Assembly: GCA_014801955.1 (NCBI GenBank)
Contig: JAAVDE010000012.1
Location: 168,889 to 232,888, forward strand
Length of the DNA stretch: 64,000 bases
Reading direction: 5' to 3'
Source: Bacteroides sp.
Lineage (GTDB): Bacteria > Bacteroidota > Bacteroidia > Bacteroidales > Muribaculaceae
Part shown: one piece after another, positions 50,590 to 60,500 of the stretch
Position numbering within the stretch: the stretch's first letter is position 1
Layout of the letters: every line of letters starts with the position of its first letter
The notes under the pieces: generated by a model
Seen by the model: the letters and a program-made list of their open reading frames with translations, nothing else
What the model was told of the DNA's origin: nothing
The model's database searches: none
Program-made: the position numbers and the translations under genes

Positions 50590-52490
50590 ACCTGAAATCC
50601 ATCCTGACCCCGGCGCTGCTGCTCGCTGCAGCAGCCGCCGGCGCTCAGTCAACCACCCATTTCGGCTACGTTGCCGACAATCCGTCGCTTGAAGACCTCT
50701 CGTCGCAGGGAACGAACAAAAACCTCTGGCTCGAATGTGCGGTCGGCTTCGACCCCGCAACCGTGCCCTACTTCGCGTCGCTCAAGGGCGCCAAGATAAC
50801 CGGCGTGCGCTGCTATCTGCGCTGCGACTACAAGCAAAAAGCCCAGGGTCGCACGACTATCAACCTCTATGCCGGCGAACTCAGCGACACTCCCCTGCTG
50901 ACCAAAACGACCAACTTCCTCGAAGGCTGGAACGAAGTCCTGTTCGACGAGCCCTATGAAATCACCGACCCGGAGCTGCCCATCTTCGTGGGCTACAGGG
51001 TTTTCGAACTCATGGGCCCGCAGTCGCTGCCGCTGGTGTCATATTCCCCCTCGGGAGTCACCGGCTCCTATTATGCCAACCCCGGCCGCACAGGCTGGGT
51101 CGACAATTCCGACCGCGGCTCGCTGCTGGTGCAGGCAATCGTTGAGCTCCCCGAAGGCAGCGACCCGATGGCCGCTCCGGGCGCCGTTGCCCAAATCTCC
51201 GGCGCCCCGCGAATCGTTGCTCCCGAAGCGCCCTTCGCCGCCAATCTCTACGTCCACAACTTCTCCTCCTCCCCCATCGAGTCGTTCACTCTGACCACCA
51301 CCAACCCCGACCGCACCTATGATTTCACGCCGGCTGAGCCTATCGCCCCCTTCGGCTCAACGCTCATTCCCACTGAAATCTACACCTCGGACGAGGAAGG
51401 CACCGACGTTAAAATCACCGCCTGCGTCAGCGCAATCAACGGCTCGGAAGTAACCCCGGCAGCAACGACGCAAACAACCCTCTACGTTTCGAAAGACAAC
51501 TTCCTGCGCGTGCCCCTGATCGAGGAATACACCTCGCAGAAATGCGTCAACTGCCCCTTCATGGCCTACTATCTCGAAAAAGCACGCGAAAACGTTGGCC
51601 TGCCCCACATTTTCGTGGCCCACCACTCCGGCTACGCCTACGACTCGTTCACCCAGCAGGTCGACAAGGAGCTGGAATACCTCTTCTTCGGCGAACCGAG
51701 CAACCCCCAGGCAACATATGACCGCACCATCCTGCCCGGCAAAAAGAGCATCATGAACGGCGCCTACGTTGCCGAATGGGAACCCTATGCCGAACTTATC
51801 ACCGAGGCCTACAACCTGCCGGCGTTCGCAACCATCAACGTTAGCCACACAACCGCCGACGACGGCCAAATCTCGGTCAGCGTCAATGGCCGCGTAGCCC
51901 AGGGCGACGTGTCGGCCGACGGCCTGGTCTACCTGTCGACCTACGTTGTTGAAGACAAAATCTCGCGCGACGGCTACCCCCAGATCGGCGTTGACGCCAA
52001 CGTTGACCCGACCGCTCCGGGCGACCTCGCCGCAACCTATCGCCATAACGGCGTTATCCGCCGCAACCTCTCAACGGTTGAACTCGGCGACAAACTCGAC
52101 TTCGACGCCGACGGCAACTTCGCCGTTACCTACGAACCCTTCGCAGCCGATGCCAAGTGGGACCCCGACAACACCCACGTCGTTGCCTTCATTCACCGCA
52201 TCAACAAAGAAGTTCCCGCCGACAACTACGTTCTCAACGCAGCCGACTCCCCCACCCTCTCCGGCAAGAACTCGGCTATCCCCTCGGTCGAAGCCGGCCC
52301 CGAAGCCCTTCGCTGGATCGTTGACGCCAACGGCCGCCTGACCGTTACGACCGCGATCCACTCCGCCCGACTCTTCACGACCGCCGGACGCGAACTCCCG
52401 CTGTCGGCTCGTCTGACCCCCGGAATCTACATTCTGCGCGCAATTCTCCCCTCCGGCGCAGTTCGCAGCGAACGCATTCTCGTGCGCTGA
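50586..52490 (+). CDS. Omp28-related secreted protein with thioredoxin-like CxxC
   Basis: 634 residues with signal peptide MNLKSILTPALLLAAAAAGAQ. The N-terminal domain parallels the upstream paralogue (GAKITGVRCYLRCDYKQ, WNEVLFDEPYEITDPELPIFVGYRVF). At about residue 310 the Omp28 core begins: RVPLIEEYTSQKCVNCPFMAYYLEKA with a CVNC redox pair, then PHIFVAHHSGYAYDSF and NPQATYDRTILPG. The C-terminal tail SARLFTTAGRELPLSARLTPGIYILRAI resembles a type A sorting domain of the type IX system. Likely surface protein with disulfide or binding function; cargo unknown. Coupled to the upstream paralogue (ATGA). Confidence 0.85.
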   Translation: MNLKSILTPALLLAAAAAGAQSTTHFGYVADNPSLEDLSSQGTNKNLWLECAVGFDPATVPYFASLKGAKITGVRCYLRCDYKQKAQGRTTINLYAGELSDTPLLTKTTNFLEGWNEVLFDEPYEITDPELPIFVGYRVFELMGPQSLPLVSYSPSGVTGSYYANPGRTGWVDNSDRGSLLVQAIVELPEGSDPMAAPGAVAQISGAPRIVAPEAPFAANLYVHNFSSSPIESFTLTTTNPDRTYDFTPAEPIAPFGSTLIPTEIYTSDEEGTDVKITACVSAINGSEVTPAATTQTTLYVSKDNFLRVPLIEEYTSQKCVNCPFMAYYLEKARENVGLPHIFVAHHSGYAYDSFTQQVDKELEYLFFGEPSNPQATYDRTILPGKKSIMNGAYVAEWEPYAELITEAYNLPAFATINVSHTTADDGQISVSVNGRVAQGDVSADGLVYLSTYVVEDKISRDGYPQIGVDANVDPTAPGDLAATYRHNGVIRRNLSTVELGDKLDFDADGNFAVTYEPFAADAKWDPDNTHVVAFIHRINKEVPADNYVLNAADSPTLSGKNSAIPSVEAGPEALRWIVDANGRLTVTTAIHSARLFTTAGRELPLSARLTPGIYILRAILPSGAVRSERILVR

Positions 52491-52501
52491 TTTTCCGCAG
52501 A

Positions 52502-52534
52502 TTTGCTCACCTCAGAAATTTTTCGTATATTTGC
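52502..52534 (+). promoter_or_regulatory. Complete -33/-7 promoter for secDF
   Basis: TTTG (52502-52505), a 20-bp spacer and TATATTTGC (52526-52534); it leaves a leader of about 75 nt before the secDF ATG. Confidence 0.75.
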
Positions 52535-52612
52535 GCGCATTTTCATGCGAAATGCCCAATCCTAACGAAATAATTTTTAACCATTTCACACTAAAAGACA
52601 TTATCTAAACAC

Positions 52613-55474
52613 ATGAACAGCAAAGGTTCTTTGGGAAGCATCGTGGCGGGCGTAATCGCCATCTTCCTCGTGCTCATCTGCCTGTTCTATCTGTCGTTCT
52701 CCTGGAAAGGAAACCAGATTGAAAACCAGGGCAAAGAGTACGCCGCCGCCGTTGCCGGCGCCGACAACACAACCGACGCCTACACCGGTGCCTACAAGCA
52801 CTACATGGACTCCGTAGCGCTCGAACCCGTTTACATGGGCTACACCTATGCCGAAGTGCAGCGCTGGGGCGTGGGCCTCGGCCTCGACCTCAAAGGCGGC
52901 ATGAACGTTACCCTCCAGGTCAACATGGGCGACATGATCAAATCGCTGGCCGCTGACCCCAACGGCACTACCCTGCGCCGCGCAGTCAACGCAACCGACT
53001 CGATTGCCTACGCAGCCCCCGAAACCGAATACGTTGAAACCTTCATCGAACAATACAAGCTCGCCGCCAACAATCCTCAGGTGGACTTCTCGGTAGTGTT
53101 CCCCGACGTAATCTCCTCGAACGGCACCAACTACGGCGCTGTGGCCGACAAACTGAAATCCGAAGCCCAGGACCGCGTGAACACCTCGGCAACCAACGTG
53201 CTCCGCAACCGTATCGACGCCTTCGGCGTTGTTTCGCCCAACATTCAGGTGCTCCAGGGCAAACAGGGCCAGATTCTTCTGGAACTCCCCGGCGTTAAGG
53301 AACACGAACGCGTGCGCGACCTGCTCCAGCGCTCCGCCAACCTCGAATTCTACGAAATGTATAACATCTCCGACATTCAGGAAGGCCTGCGCAAAGCCTA
53401 CGCCTACAACAACGACACCCTTAAATCGCTGCTCGCTCCCAGCCAGTACAACTCGCCGCTGATCGGCTATGCCCGCGCTAAGGACAAAGAAACCATCAAC
53501 GCAATTTTCCGCTCTCCCGAAGTGCGCGCCGCCCTGCCCAACAATCTCAAGCTCGCATGGTCCAACAAGGCCGTGAAGCCCGAAAACGTTGGCGGTCAGA
53601 AAGACATCTACTCGCTCGTTGCTCTCCGCACCGACATTGACCCCGAAACCCACGAACAGCGCCCCCGAATGAACGGCGACAACATCGTTGACGCCTCGAC
53701 CGACTTCGACGCCATGCGCGGCCAGACCGTTAACATGCGCATGAACCCCGAAGGTGCACGCCAGTGGGCTGCAGTTACCCGCGCCAACGTTGGCAAGCCC
53801 GTAGCCATCGTGCTCGACGACGTTGTTTACTCCTACCCCGTTATCAACACCGTTATTGAAGGCGGCTCCTCTGAAATCACCGGCGACTTCACCGTTCAGG
53901 AAGCACAAGACCTTGCAAACGTGTTGAAATCCGGTAAGATGACCGCCCGCGTAAGCATTATCTCCGACATGGTCGTTGGCCCGTCGCTCGGCGCCCAGGC
54001 CATCAAGGACGGCATCATGTCGTTCGTCGTTGCCCTGGTGCTGCTGATGATTTTCATGTGCGCCATGTATGGCCTCATCCCCGGCCTCGTTGCCAACCTC
54101 GGCCTCGTGCTCAACATCTTCTTCACCTTCGGCATCCTCGCCTCGTTCCAGGCCGTTCTGACCCTCTCGGGTATCGCCGGTATCGTGCTGGCTCTCGGCA
54201 TGGCAGTTGACGCCAACGTGCTCATCTTCGAACGCGCCAAGGAAGAACTCCGCGCCGGCAAGAACGCCCGCACCGCAATTGCCGACGGCTACTCCAACGC
54301 CTTCTCCGCAATCTTCGACTCCAACCTGACCTCGATTATCACCGGCATTATCCTGCTGCTGTTCGGCACCGGCCCCATCAAGGGCTTCGCAACAACCCTT
54401 ATCATCGGCCTCTGCTGCTCGTTCTTCACCGCCGTTTACCTGACCCGTCTGGTATTCATCCTCGGCGCCAAGAATAAAGCATTCCAGAACCTCACCTTCT
54501 CGACCAAGCTCTCGGCTAATCTCTTTGCCAACGCCAAATATAACTTCCTCGGCACCCGCAAAATGTCGTTCACCATTGCCGGCGTCGTAATCGTTGCAAT
54601 CATCTGCTCGCTCTGCCTGCGCGGTCTCAACCAGGGCATCGACTTCTCCGGCGGTCGCAACTACGTCGTTAAATTCGACCACCCCGTTGAAGCCTCCAAG
54701 ATTCAGGCCGACCTGCAGCCCCTCTTCCCCGACGCATCCGTTTCCGTTATCACCATCGAAAACAAAAACCAGGTGCGCGTTTCGACCAACTACAAAATCA
54801 AAGACTCCTCGCCCGAAGTTGAATCGGAAATCGTTGGCCTGCTCTTCAACGGTCTTGCCCCCGAAATGAACGGCATCACCCCCGAACAGTTCTCGACCGC
54901 CAACACCGAATTCGGCCTCATCTCCTCGCAGAAAGTTGGTCCCTCCGTTGCCGACGACATGAAGAAAGACGCCTACATTGCCGTGACCCTCGCCCTCATC
55001 GCAATGTTCCTCTACATCCTCATCCGCTTCCGCAACGTTGCCTTCTCGCTCGGCGCCCTTGCCGCAGTTGCCTTCACCGCATTCTGCATCATCGGCTTCT
55101 ACAGCTTCTTCTATGGCCTCGTGCCCTTCTCGATGGAAATCGACCAGACCTTCATTGCCGCTATCCTGACCGTTATCGGTTATCAGATTAACGACACTGT
55201 GGTCGTGTTCGACCGCGTGCGCGAAAACATTACCCTCTATCCCAAACAGAACTTCTTCGAACTCATCAACAAGTCGATCAACTCTACCCTGGGCCGCACG
55301 GTAATGACCTCCGCATCAACCCTGCTCGTTCTGCTCTGCATCTTCATTCTCGGCGGTGAAGCCATCCGCGCATTCACCTTCGCCATGATTTCCGGCGTAG
55401 TAATCGGCACCCTCGCCACCATCTACATCGCCGCTCCCGTGGCCTATCTGACCGACTCGAAGAAGAAAGCCTGA
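52613..55474 (+). CDS. secDF: Fused protein translocase subunit SecDF
   Basis: 953 residues, SecD and SecF in one chain as is usual in Bacteroidetes. SecD half: first membrane helix (GSIVAGVIAIFLVLICLFYLSF), GLGLDLKGGMNVTLQV, periplasmic domain with VLRNRIDAFGVVSPNIQ and GQILLELPGVK, then five helices around TLSGIAGIVLALGMAVDANVLIFERAKEEL. SecF half: from about 645, FTIAGVVIVAIICSLCLRGLNQGIDFSGGRNYVV, and the helices AILTVIGYQINDTVVVFDRVREN. It uses the proton motive force to pull proteins across after SecA, serving the many exported proteins here. Own promoter and terminator. Confidence 0.97.
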   Translation: MNSKGSLGSIVAGVIAIFLVLICLFYLSFSWKGNQIENQGKEYAAAVAGADNTTDAYTGAYKHYMDSVALEPVYMGYTYAEVQRWGVGLGLDLKGGMNVTLQVNMGDMIKSLAADPNGTTLRRAVNATDSIAYAAPETEYVETFIEQYKLAANNPQVDFSVVFPDVISSNGTNYGAVADKLKSEAQDRVNTSATNVLRNRIDAFGVVSPNIQVLQGKQGQILLELPGVKEHERVRDLLQRSANLEFYEMYNISDIQEGLRKAYAYNNDTLKSLLAPSQYNSPLIGYARAKDKETINAIFRSPEVRAALPNNLKLAWSNKAVKPENVGGQKDIYSLVALRTDIDPETHEQRPRMNGDNIVDASTDFDAMRGQTVNMRMNPEGARQWAAVTRANVGKPVAIVLDDVVYSYPVINTVIEGGSSEITGDFTVQEAQDLANVLKSGKMTARVSIISDMVVGPSLGAQAIKDGIMSFVVALVLLMIFMCAMYGLIPGLVANLGLVLNIFFTFGILASFQAVLTLSGIAGIVLALGMAVDANVLIFERAKEELRAGKNARTAIADGYSNAFSAIFDSNLTSIITGIILLLFGTGPIKGFATTLIIGLCCSFFTAVYLTRLVFILGAKNKAFQNLTFSTKLSANLFANAKYNFLGTRKMSFTIAGVVIVAIICSLCLRGLNQGIDFSGGRNYVVKFDHPVEASKIQADLQPLFPDASVSVITIENKNQVRVSTNYKIKDSSPEVESEIVGLLFNGLAPEMNGITPEQFSTANTEFGLISSQKVGPSVADDMKKDAYIAVTLALIAMFLYILIRFRNVAFSLGALAAVAFTAFCIIGFYSFFYGLVPFSMEIDQTFIAAILTVIGYQINDTVVVFDRVRENITLYPKQNFFELINKSINSTLGRTVMTSASTLLVLLCIFILGGEAIRAFTFAMISGVVIGTLATIYIAAPVAYLTDSKKKA

Positions 55475-55500
55475 ACCTGACCCCTGAAATCAATAATCCG

Positions 55501-55535
55501 AAAGGCCTCCGCCCCCTCCCGGGCAGAGGCCTTTT
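55501..55535 (+). terminator. Terminator after secDF
   Basis: AAAGGCCTC (55501-55509) pairs with GAGGCCTTT (55526-55534), with an inner GCCC/GGGC, then TTTTCCCC. A standard intrinsic terminator. Confidence 0.85.
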
Positions 55536-55583
55536 CCCCAACCGACACTAACCCATCTACCCCACTCCCCAAAGGCTCCGCCA

Positions 55584-56030
55584 ATGATTACAACCATCTC
55601 CAACCTCGCCCAGGCGCAACAGGCCCTCGGCTCCGGCGCCCGCTGGCTCCATCTGACCGACCCCGCCGACCTCGACGCCATAATCCCCGAGGCGCGCAAT
55701 GCAAACGTCATTCTGACCCTGCAGTCCGACCACCGGCGCGTTCTCGAAACTCTCATCCACGGCGTTATTCTCGGCCCCGCCGACACCCCCGCCGCCGAAG
55801 TGCGCGAACTCCTCGGCCCCCACGCCATTATCGGCTGCCGGGTGGCCTCGCTCTTCGAAATCATGAACCTCGCGCCGCTCGACGTTGACTTCTTCGTTCT
55901 CGACCTCCCGGCCGAGCAGGCAGCCGAAATCATTGCCCTGGCCCGCGCAAAAGGCGTTGAGCAACGAATCGCAACCCCCTGCCCCACCCCGGGCGCCGAC
56001 GCAATTATCGCGCCCGTTAACGCAATTTAA
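55584..56030 (+). CDS. Small ThiE/TenI-like barrel fragment protein
   Basis: 148 residues, cytoplasmic, no signal. The chain reads like part of a TIM barrel: RWLHLTDPADLDAIIPEARNANVILTLQSDH, then VILGPADTPAAEVRELLGPHAIIGCRVASLFEIMN, which recalls the HLGQ.D.P...AR.LLG...IIG stretch of thiamine-phosphate synthase, then VDFFVLDLPAEQAAEIIALARA and a C-terminal GADAIIAPVNAI. Length is only about two thirds of ThiE (about 205-215), and the pyrophosphate-binding residues are not evident. It may be a degenerate or repurposed ThiE-like protein. It stands between the secDF terminator and recA with no clear -7 box. Identity is uncertain; the ORF itself has the codon use of its neighbours. Confidence 0.55.
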   Translation: MITTISNLAQAQQALGSGARWLHLTDPADLDAIIPEARNANVILTLQSDHRRVLETLIHGVILGPADTPAAEVRELLGPHAIIGCRVASLFEIMNLAPLDVDFFVLDLPAEQAAEIIALARAKGVEQRIATPCPTPGADAIIAPVNAI

Positions 56031-56065
56031 CCGACCCGGGCAACGTGTTTGCCCGCAAAAATTCG

Positions 56066-56074
56066 TAACTTTGC
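56066..56074 (+). promoter_or_regulatory. -7 promoter box for recA
   Basis: TAACTTTGC ends 61 bp before the recA ATG (56136). I saw no LexA-type operator near it. Confidence 0.65.
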
Positions 56075-56135
56075 ACTCGTGGTTACCAACCCACATTACT
56101 AATTATAAACTACTAATCACTAATTCCAACTAACT

Positions 56136-57308
56136 ATGGCAAAAAAAATCACCCCCGCCGGTGCCGCTGCCGATCCCAAAGCAGCCAAACTCGAAGCCCT
56201 CAAACAAGCTATGGGCAAGATTGAAAAAAGCTACGGCCGCGGTGCCATCATGAAGATGGGCGACGAAGTGGTTGAGAAAGTCGACGTGATACCTACCGGC
56301 TCCATCGGCCTCAACATGGCCCTGGGCGTAGGCGGATATCCGCGTGGCCGCGTGATCGAAATCTACGGCCCCGAATCGTCCGGCAAAACTACCCTTGCTA
56401 TCCACGCCATTGCCCAGGCCCAAAAGGCCGGCGGCATCGCTGCAATCATTGACGCCGAGCACGCCTTTGACCCCTACTACGCAAAAGCCCTCGGGGTCGA
56501 CATCGACTCTCTCTACATTTCTCAGCCCGACAACGGCGAGCAGGCCCTCGAAATCGCCGAACAGCTCATTCGCTCGGCGGCCATCGACATTCTGGTTATC
56601 GACTCCGTTGCCGCACTGACCCCCAAAAGCGAAATCGACGGCGACATGGGCGACCGCCAGGTAGGCCTCCAGGCCCGACTGATGAGCCAGGCCCTGCGAA
56701 AACTGACCGGCGCGATTTCCCGAACCAAAACCTGCTGCATTTTCATTAACCAGCTCCGCGCGAAAATCGGCGCCATGTTCGGCCCCGCCGAAACAACGAC
56801 CGGCGGCAACGCGCTGAAGTTCTACTCCTCGGTGCGCATCGAAATCCGCCCGACGACCACCATTAAAAACGGCGACGAGCCCATTGGCCGCCTCGCTGTT
56901 TGCAAGGTAGTTAAAAACAAGGTGGCACCCCCGTTCAAACGCGCCGAGTTCGACATCATGTTCGGCCAAGGCATTTCCCGCTCAGGAGAAATCCTCGACA
57001 TGGCCGTTGACTTCGACATCATCCAAAAGTCCGGCTCATGGTTCAGCTACGACGGCGGAAAACTCGCCCAGGGACGCGACGCCGCAAAATCCGTCATCGC
57101 CGACAATCCCGAACTCGCCGACGAACTCGAAGCAAAAATCATGGAAGCCCTCCGCGAGAACCCCGACAAGAAGCGCGCCTCGCGAGCTCCCAAGTTCAAA
57201 CGCGCCGGCGCGAGCGCCGACTCTGCCCCCGCAGCCGACGCCGACTCCGCCCCGGCCGACACCGACTCTCCCGCCGACGAAGAGTTTTCAATCGAAGAAG
57301 ACGAATAA
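56136..57308 (+). CDS. recA: Recombinase A
   Basis: 390 residues, longer than the 350 of E. coli. Motifs: [16 protein letters not shown], Walker [17 protein letters not shown] (about 78-85), [30 protein letters not shown] (Walker B plus loop L1), and the L2 region [37 protein letters not shown]. The C-terminal extension is Ala/Asp/Glu rich ([31 protein letters not shown]), an acidic tail that in other RecA proteins tunes DNA binding. It drives strand exchange and the SOS signal and complements the recJ-recQ-rarA and uvrC genes of this window. Confidence 0.98.
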   Translation: MAKKITPAGAAADPKAAKLEALKQAMGKIEKSYGRGAIMKMGDEVVEKVDVIPTGSIGLNMALGVGGYPRGRVIEIYGPESSGKTTLAIHAIAQAQKAGGIAAIIDAEHAFDPYYAKALGVDIDSLYISQPDNGEQALEIAEQLIRSAAIDILVIDSVAALTPKSEIDGDMGDRQVGLQARLMSQALRKLTGAISRTKTCCIFINQLRAKIGAMFGPAETTTGGNALKFYSSVRIEIRPTTTIKNGDEPIGRLAVCKVVKNKVAPPFKRAEFDIMFGQGISRSGEILDMAVDFDIIQKSGSWFSYDGGKLAQGRDAAKSVIADNPELADELEAKIMEALRENPDKKRASRAPKFKRAGASADSAPAADADSAPADTDSPADEEFSIEEDE

Positions 57309-57366
57309 TTTCGCCGAGGTTCCCGCAAAAGAACCTGACACACCGAAAAATAACCCCATTTTTCAA

Positions 57367-57406
57367 AGCGGCAGCGCCCAAATCGGGCCTGCCGCTAACT
57401 TTTTTA
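57367..57406 (+). terminator. Terminator after recA
   Basis: AGCGGCAG (57367-57374) pairs with CTGCCGCT (57389-57396), with an inner GCCC/GGGC, followed by AACTTTTTTAT. A strong intrinsic terminator. Confidence 0.88.
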
Positions 57407-57447
57407 TGGTAAAAAAGTAACAAAATGCACACAAATTGCTCAAAACG

Positions 57448-57479
57448 TTGGTAAACCGAAATAATTTTTGTACTTTTGC
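57448..57479 (+). promoter_or_regulatory. Complete -33/-7 promoter for the repeat-built secreted protein
   Basis: TTG (57448-57450), a 20-bp spacer and TACTTTTGC (57471-57479) precede ATG 57522 by 42 bp. Confidence 0.7.
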
Positions 57480-57521
57480 CGCCATAATCCTATTTAATTC
57501 ACAATTTATTTAACACTTAAC

Positions 57522-60500
57522 ATGAAAAGATTGTACTCCATCATGCTCTCGGCCGCAGTCGCCGTCGCAGCATCCGCAGCAATCCCGGTGAGCAAAGCAC
57601 CCGCGCAACTCACTCCCCGAGCTGCAACAGAGGTGGTATCGCCCCTGCCCGGCGGCATCAACATTCGCATAGCCGAACCGCAGCAGTCGATCGCCGAAGC
57701 CCTGCCGACAAAGAACCGCACTCAGCAGACCCGCCTTCAGGGCACTTCGCTGCAGCGCATAGCAAAAGCGCCCCGCAAGGCCGACGGCACCGGTTCGAAA
57801 TACGACGGCACCTACACCCTGACTGCCGGCGAATGGTACTATAATACCCAATCGCAAAGCTCTGTTCCCGTTCAAGTTGAAATGACGGTTGAAGACGGCG
57901 TTGCCATTATCAGTAACGACGACTACCTCGTTTCCGACATCATGGCGCTGTTTGACGAAGAAACCGGCGTTATGTCGTTCGTTAACTACTACGTTGGCGC
58001 AAACACCAACCACGCAATTTCATTCATGCCTTTCATTTGGAACGGCACCATTAACCACACTACCTACTCCGTTACCTTCAACGAAGAAACCCAATCGTTC
58101 GACATTCCCGCCGACCACGGCCTCGACTGGCTTGCTTGGGATGTTGCCAACATCGCCGATGCCAAGGCCTACAATGTAGACTCGGCCATTGGTTCTTATG
58201 ATACATTTGACCTCGAAGGCCTGGCCAAGAATGACGACTCAACAACCTGGACGTCCATCGGCACCGGCGAATGGTACGAAGGCCTCCTGACCATTTTCTC
58301 CGACATCGACGAAGGTCAGCACTGGTCGGTTGAAATCGAAGAATGCGACCAGACGCCCGGCGTTTACCGCATGAAACCCTATGCCGTTGCAGGTAACCCC
58401 ATTGCCCAACTACTGGGTAAGGTTGACTCCTCTACCGAAGTAATCGTTAACGCAACCGACCCCACAAAGGTATATACCGACGGTAGCTTCGCCCCCTTCG
58501 GCCTGCGCACCTTCTGCGGCATTAACAAGGAGAATAACTTCCAAAGCAGCGTCTACGGCACCCTGGAGGACAAGGTTATCACCTTCCCGGCAGCATCTTT
58601 CGCCTACTATAACAACGGCACTTGGTACGTCGTTAACAAAAGCGGCTTCAAAATCGCCCTCCCCGGCGCTGTTATTAAGGACTACACCCTGAAAGCTACC
58701 ACAACCGACATCTGCTCGCCCGCAGCTGAAACCACCGTTAACCTGACCGTGGGAGCCGACATCGCATCCCTCAAGGCAGTAGTTCTGCCCGGCAAGTACG
58801 AAACCGCATATGGCACCAACGCCCAGATTGTTGCCGCCAACGGCACCGAAGTCACCATCGGCGACTCTTTCACCATTGAAACTCCCACTGAAGGCGGCAT
58901 CTACTCCATCATGATTGTTGGTCTGGACGCCAACGGCGATATCGTTGCCACTGCCAACACCTATCAGCTTGTCGACGCCGAACAGACTATGGACTGGGAC
59001 GTGGTTACCTGGGAAGTGGTTCCCAACGTTAAGGCAACCTTTACCGAAGGATTCCTCGCCGGCATCTTCAGCGACATTGACGCAGAAGATTTCGAAGTAG
59101 TTCTCGAAGAAAGCACCATTACCCCCGGCCGCTTCCGCTTCGAAGCTCCCTACGCTCAACATTCGAAGAAGTTCCCCGTTGCCGACCACTCCCCTGCCCA
59201 TAAACACTACATCTACGTTAACGCTACCGACCCCGACAAAGTCTATGTTGAGCTCTCGCCCCTGGGCGTAAGCGTTCCCGGCTTCGGTTCAGCCTATGGT
59301 TACTCTTTCCCCGGACTCTATGCCGGCACTGCAAACTTTGAAACCGTTCCCGACTCTTATTTCGGCACTTTTGCCGACGGCAAAATCAACGTGCCCGCAC
59401 TCGCTTCGTTCAATAACTCCCCCAATACCGCAAACTACACCGCATCTCTGACCCTCACCATCGACACCATCGCAGAACCGACTCCGATCGAAGAGTGGAA
59501 GTCGCTCGGCGAAGGCACCTGGGTTGACGGCTTCTTCACCGACTGGTATGTTCTGTTTGAGGGTGTTAACAACTCTTGGACCGTAAACATCGAAGAAAAC
59601 ACCACTACCCCCGGTCTCTACCGCGTTCTCCCCTATGCCTCTGAAACCGAAGGCGCTGAAAATCTCGACGACGCCGACGATTCCAACTACTTCCTGGTTA
59701 ACGCTACCGACCCCGAAAAGGTGTTCATCGAAGGCCCGTTCACTCCCTTCGGCGACTATGACCTGCGCCAGAACTGCGCCGAAAGCTGCGAAGACTATGA
59801 TGGCGAAGGCACCTACGGCAAGTTCGTTGACGGCGAAATCTTCTTCCCCGCACGCTCGTTTACTGAATATTACGAAGGCGAAGCCTACGATCCCACCAAC
59901 ACCGAAGGCATCCTGATGATCGTTCTCCCCGGCCATGAAGTCAAGGACTACCAGCTGGTAACCGCTTCTTCGCTCTGCGGCGACAACGGCAAGGCTACCA
60001 TCAACTTCGAAACCGTTGGCAGCGGCATCGCTTCGATTCAGACAACCACCGTTGCCGGCCACTATATCTTTGCCGACGACGTTGAAGGCGAACCGGTCAA
60101 CGTTGACCTGTCGGTTGCTGAAGCCATCAGCCACACCGTTAACAACCCCGTTGGTGGCAACACTACCCTGGTTGAAGCTCTCGACGCCAACGGCAACGTT
60201 CGTCGCGCCAAAACCGTTTACCACTTCAACAACTTCGACTTCATCGGCTGGCACTACGTTAAGGAAGCCAAGGTTACCGAATCGTGCCTCTTCCCCGCCT
60301 TCGGCTATGAAGACGCCGAACTGACCTGCAACTTCGAGGAGAAGGACGACGAACCCGGAATGTATCGCATCGCCAACGTTTATCGCGAACACGACTACTC
60401 GCTCGGCCACCTGATGCACAACCACTATCTCTACATCGACGCCACCGACCCCGACTATGTTAAGGTAATTCCCTCCAACACCGGCGTAGGCGACGACGAT

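Noticed and set aside
52601-54682. 693-residue minus ORF opposite secDF
   Set aside because: A shadow produced by GC-rich codon bias; secDF on the plus strand has full motifs and a promoter.
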